From positions 215,827-279,826 of the forward strand of contig JAXGNG010000006.1 in NCBI GenBank assembly GCA_040768125.1: 64,000 nucleotides of DNA. The letters are read 5' to 3'. Below the pieces are notes generated by a model. The model saw only the letters and a program-made list of their open reading frames with translations, had not been told where the DNA came from and did no database searches. Within the stretch, counting starts at the first letter, position 1. Each line of letters begins with the position of its first letter. This document shows positions 61,574 through 64,000 of this stretch, piece after piece. A program made the translations under genes and the position numbers. The DNA comes from RBG-16-49-21 sp040768125. GTDB lineage: Bacteria; Spirochaetota; UBA4802; UBA5550.

Positions 61574-62800
61574 ATGAACGCTGAGATAGCTCACTACCGG
61601 GCCTACGGCTACCGATGGGTGGTCCTGGGGCTCTACTTCCTGATCACGGCTGCCATCGAGATCCAGTGGCTCACCTTCGCGCCCATCGCCCGGGAGGCCC
61701 GGGCCGCCTACGGGGCCACGGCCCTGGAGATCGACCTCCTGGCCCTGCTGTTCCTGGTCATGTTCGTCCTGTTCTGCATTCCCGCCTCCCTGGTGATCGA
61801 CCGCTACGGGATACGGAGGGGGATCGGCATCGGCGCGGCCCTGACCGGAATCTTCGCCATGATGAAGGGCCTCTTCGCCGGAAGCTACGCCATGATGGTG
61901 GCGTCCCAGGTGGGCCTCGGCATCGCCCAGCCCTTCATCCTGAACGCCGTGACCCGCCTGGCGGTGAAGTGGTTCCCCATCGGCGAGAGGGCCACGGCCG
62001 TGGGCCTGGCCACCCTGGCGCAGTTCGTCGGGTTCATCGTGGTGAACGTGGCAACGCCGCACATGGTGGGAAGCGCCGGCGGCGCGCCCGTTCTCGGGGG
62101 GATGCTCATGACCTGGGGCGTGGTGTCAGCGGTCATCGCCGGGGCCTTCCTCGCCTTCATGCGCGAGGCACCACCCACGCCGCCCTCGGAGGAGGGCGCG
62201 GGGGAGCGCCTCCTCTCGCGTGAGGGCCTCAGGCACATCTTCTCGAAGAGGGACATGGTCATCGTCCTGTTTCTCTTCATGATCGGCCTGGGCATGTTCA
62301 ACGCCGTGACCATGGTGATCGACCAGGTCTGCGAGATCAAGGGGTTCACCACGGAGCAGACGGGGATGATCATGGGGGCGATGTTCATCGCGGGGATCGT
62401 CGGGGCCCTTGTCCTCCCGGCCCTCTCGGACCGCCTCCGGAGGAGGAAGGCCTTCCTGGTCGGCGCCATGGCCTGCATGACGCCGGGCCTGGCGGGCATG
62501 GCCTTCGCCGGGGACTATGGCCTCATGGTCGCCGCCTCGGCGGTGATGGGTTTCTTTCTCCTGGGCGCCGCGGGGCCCATCGGGTTCCAGTACGCCGCCG
62601 AGGTGAGCTTCCCCGCGCCGGAATCGCTTTCCCAGGGAATCATCCTCCTGGCGGGGCAGGTGTCGGGCATCGTCTTCGTCGTGGGGATGAACCTCGCGGG
62701 AATGATCCCCTTCATGGTCGTGTTCATCGTCCTCGCCGGGGTGAACGTGCTCCTCGCGTCCTGGCTCCGGGAATCGCCGATGATGCCCGGGCGTACATGA
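61574..62800 (+). CDS. MFS transporter resembling FLVCR-type carriers
   Basis: A protein of 408 residues with 12 TM helices. The ATG at 61574 follows GGAGGA; the longer frame is not needed. The first helices (YRWVVLGLYFLITAAIEIQW, then LEIDLLALLFLVMFVLFCIP and SLVIDRYGIRRG) resemble the FLVCR family of MFS carriers, in which a helix-1 Trp and the D-x-L-S/A motif before helix 2 are notable. FLVCR proteins have been linked to haem and choline/ethanolamine transport. It is the last gene of the kinase-aldolase-aminotransferase operon and probably imports the substrate or exports a product. Confidence 0.8.
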   Translation: MNAEIAHYRAYGYRWVVLGLYFLITAAIEIQWLTFAPIAREARAAYGATALEIDLLALLFLVMFVLFCIPASLVIDRYGIRRGIGIGAALTGIFAMMKGLFAGSYAMMVASQVGLGIAQPFILNAVTRLAVKWFPIGERATAVGLATLAQFVGFIVVNVATPHMVGSAGGAPVLGGMLMTWGVVSAVIAGAFLAFMREAPPTPPSEEGAGERLLSREGLRHIFSKRDMVIVLFLFMIGLGMFNAVTMVIDQVCEIKGFTTEQTGMIMGAMFIAGIVGALVLPALSDRLRRRKAFLVGAMACMTPGLAGMAFAGDYGLMVAASAVMGFFLLGAAGPIGFQYAAEVSFPAPESLSQGIILLAGQVSGIVFVVGMNLAGMIPFMVVFIVLAGVNVLLASWLRESPMMPGRT

Positions 62801-62905
62801 TATGCCGGCGCGATCGTTTTTTACTTGATCACCGGGCGGGTTTAATGCTACCATTCCCGGTCGCCGGGGGCCTCCCCGGGGCATACGACAGCCGAGGAGG
62901 ACCGC

Positions 62906-64000
62906 ATGCGGGATAAAATCAGAAGCTATTTCCTCGGATCATACCGTGACGCGAGTTACGTGATCCGCAGGAAATCCGAAGTCGTGTTCGTCATCTGCGG
63001 GGTGACGCTCCTCATCCTCCCCGCGGTGATCGTCGTCAACCTCATCAGGGCCGCGGAGATCGAGGTGCAGCTCCCCGTCGTGGCGGGTTTTGCCTGCATC
63101 CTGGGCATCCTCATCCTGCTGAAGAAGGGCCATTTCGCCGTATCCGCCCACCTGACCATGGTGATCTTCCTGGCGACCCTCTGGAGCACCATGTTTTTCG
63201 ACAACGATCCCGATGTCCTCGTCGTCCTCGGATCCATCGTGTTCATCCCCGCCATCCTGGCCTTCCTGCCCATCGCCGTCACGGAAAAGCGCCTGGCCAT
63301 CGTGGGGTATACCGCGGCGAACGTGCTCATTTTCAGCGCCTATCTGTTGTACGCGGTCCCCAGGTTCGGGCTCTCCGGGAACGTGGCCCTGGACTACGCA
63401 TCGGATTCGATCATCGCGATAATCATCGCGGGACTCTTCGCCTACCTCATCTGCGGCATCAATAACCGGGCCCTGGAACGGGCGGTCCAGGAGTCGCGCA
63501 AGAACGAGGACCAGTACCGCGTGATCGCCGGTCTTCACCGCTCCATCGTGGGGACCTCGGAAAAGCTCTCGACCCATTCACGGGAGCTCCATTCCCGGGC
63601 GGAGTCCTTCTCCGCCGAGTCCCAGAACCAGGCCTCGGCCATCGAGGAGATCACGGCGACCTCGGAGGAGGTCTCCGCCGCCGTGGACCTCGCCTCGGGC
63701 AACGCCCTCAACCAGCGCGAGAGGATGCACGCCCTCTCCGGTGAGATCGAGACGCTCTCCGGCACGGTCATCGAGATCGCCGAGCGGATACTCCGTACCC
63801 GGGGACTCACGGGCGAGGTCTCCGACGTGGCCGACCGCGGGGGGAAAGTCCTGGGCGCCATGAGCGAAAGCCTCTCGCGGGTAAACGAGAGCTCAGGCAT
63901 GATGACGGGGATAATCGAGATGATCGGCGACATATCGGACAAGACGAACCTCCTCGCCCTGAACGCCGCCATCGAGGCGGCCCGGGCCGGCGAGGCGGGG
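62906..64000 (+). CDS. Methyl-accepting chemotaxis protein (3' end outside window)
   Basis: The frame opens at the ATG at 62906, 5 bases after CCGAGGAGG, and runs off the window; 365 residues are visible. The N-terminal 185 residues form six TM helices instead of the usual two with a periplasmic sensor. The cytoplasmic part starts with a helical region and reaches the MCP signalling hairpin at DKTNLLALNAAIEAARAGE at the very edge of the window, so about half of the signalling domain is missing. The 6-TM input suggests sensing of a membrane or internal signal. It is 105 bp after the MFS gene. Confidence 0.9.
   Translation, partial: MRDKIRSYFLGSYRDASYVIRRKSEVVFVICGVTLLILPAVIVVNLIRAAEIEVQLPVVAGFACILGILILLKKGHFAVSAHLTMVIFLATLWSTMFFDNDPDVLVVLGSIVFIPAILAFLPIAVTEKRLAIVGYTAANVLIFSAYLLYAVPRFGLSGNVALDYASDSIIAIIIAGLFAYLICGINNRALERAVQESRKNEDQYRVIAGLHRSIVGTSEKLSTHSRELHSRAESFSAESQNQASAIEEITATSEEVSAAVDLASGNALNQRERMHALSGEIETLSGTVIEIAERILRTRGLTGEVSDVADRGGKVLGAMSESLSRVNESSGMMTGIIEMIGDISDKTNLLALNAAIEAARAGEAG

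Overview
The window is a GC-rich, gene-dense stretch of chromosome, most likely from a member of the Spirochaetota and possibly a Leptospirales-like lineage. The main evidence is a flagellar fliK-flgD-flgE run whose FlgE keeps the Lys and Cys pair, 13 residues apart (K166 and C179 here), that forms the lysinoalanine cross-link of spirochaete hooks. A DUF58/BatA/BatB/BatC/BatD cluster, several spirochaete-style lipoproteins, and many sensor-output proteins (HD-GYP, EAL, SpoIIE-type phosphatase, membrane AraC, MCP) agree with this. No tRNA, rRNA, CRISPR array, intact insertion sequence or prophage was found. The first gene (DUF58) and the last (MCP) run off the window.

Layout. 1-6416: Bat aerotolerance-type cluster (DUF58, small TM protein, batA, batB, batC, batD). 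6428-12236: mazG, a small protein plus an orphan OppD-type ATPase, an EAL protein with a dead receiver, and comM. 12446-20541: a 54-codon TTG-start small gene, a DUF4321 protein, then the canonical rpsB-tsf-pyrH-frr-uppS-cdsA-dxr-rseP block. 20731-24797: a more AT-rich island with an FG-GAP lipoprotein and an ECF sigma factor operon. 25047-29390: cNMP/SpoIIE phosphatase, its unknown partner, and a GAF/HD-GYP protein. 29335-35042: rhodanese and MauE/DoxX pair, then a leftward YibE/F-MscS-SLC13 run and an XRE-cupin regulator. 35412-47862: icd, tandem START-domain proteins, exported proteins of unknown function, an RluD-type pseudouridine synthase, a molybdopterin oxidoreductase and an APC permease. 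48059-52924: trpS, a DUF2892 protein and the hook genes. 52925-64000: a regulatory gap with a tandem palindromic array, a neutral-ceramidase-like lipoprotein, a membrane-anchored AraC regulator, and a FGGY kinase/class II aldolase/class III aminotransferase/FLVCR-like MFS operon, followed by an MCP.

How the genes work together. The most interesting unit is 53091-62800. A 27-bp dyad (CTGACCAATCA-N5-TGATTGGACAG) lies upstream of both the ceramidase-like gene and the kinase operon, with 20 of 22 arm positions shared and the same spacer length. This suggests that a secreted lipid-amidase and a cytoplasmic sugar/amine catabolic operon form one regulon around the membrane AraC sensor. A second unit is the ECF sigma operon: both its candidate anti-sigma membrane protein and the downstream outer-membrane protein appear to carry the same CsgG/LpoB-like periplasmic domain. 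Functions of these two units are inferred, not shown.
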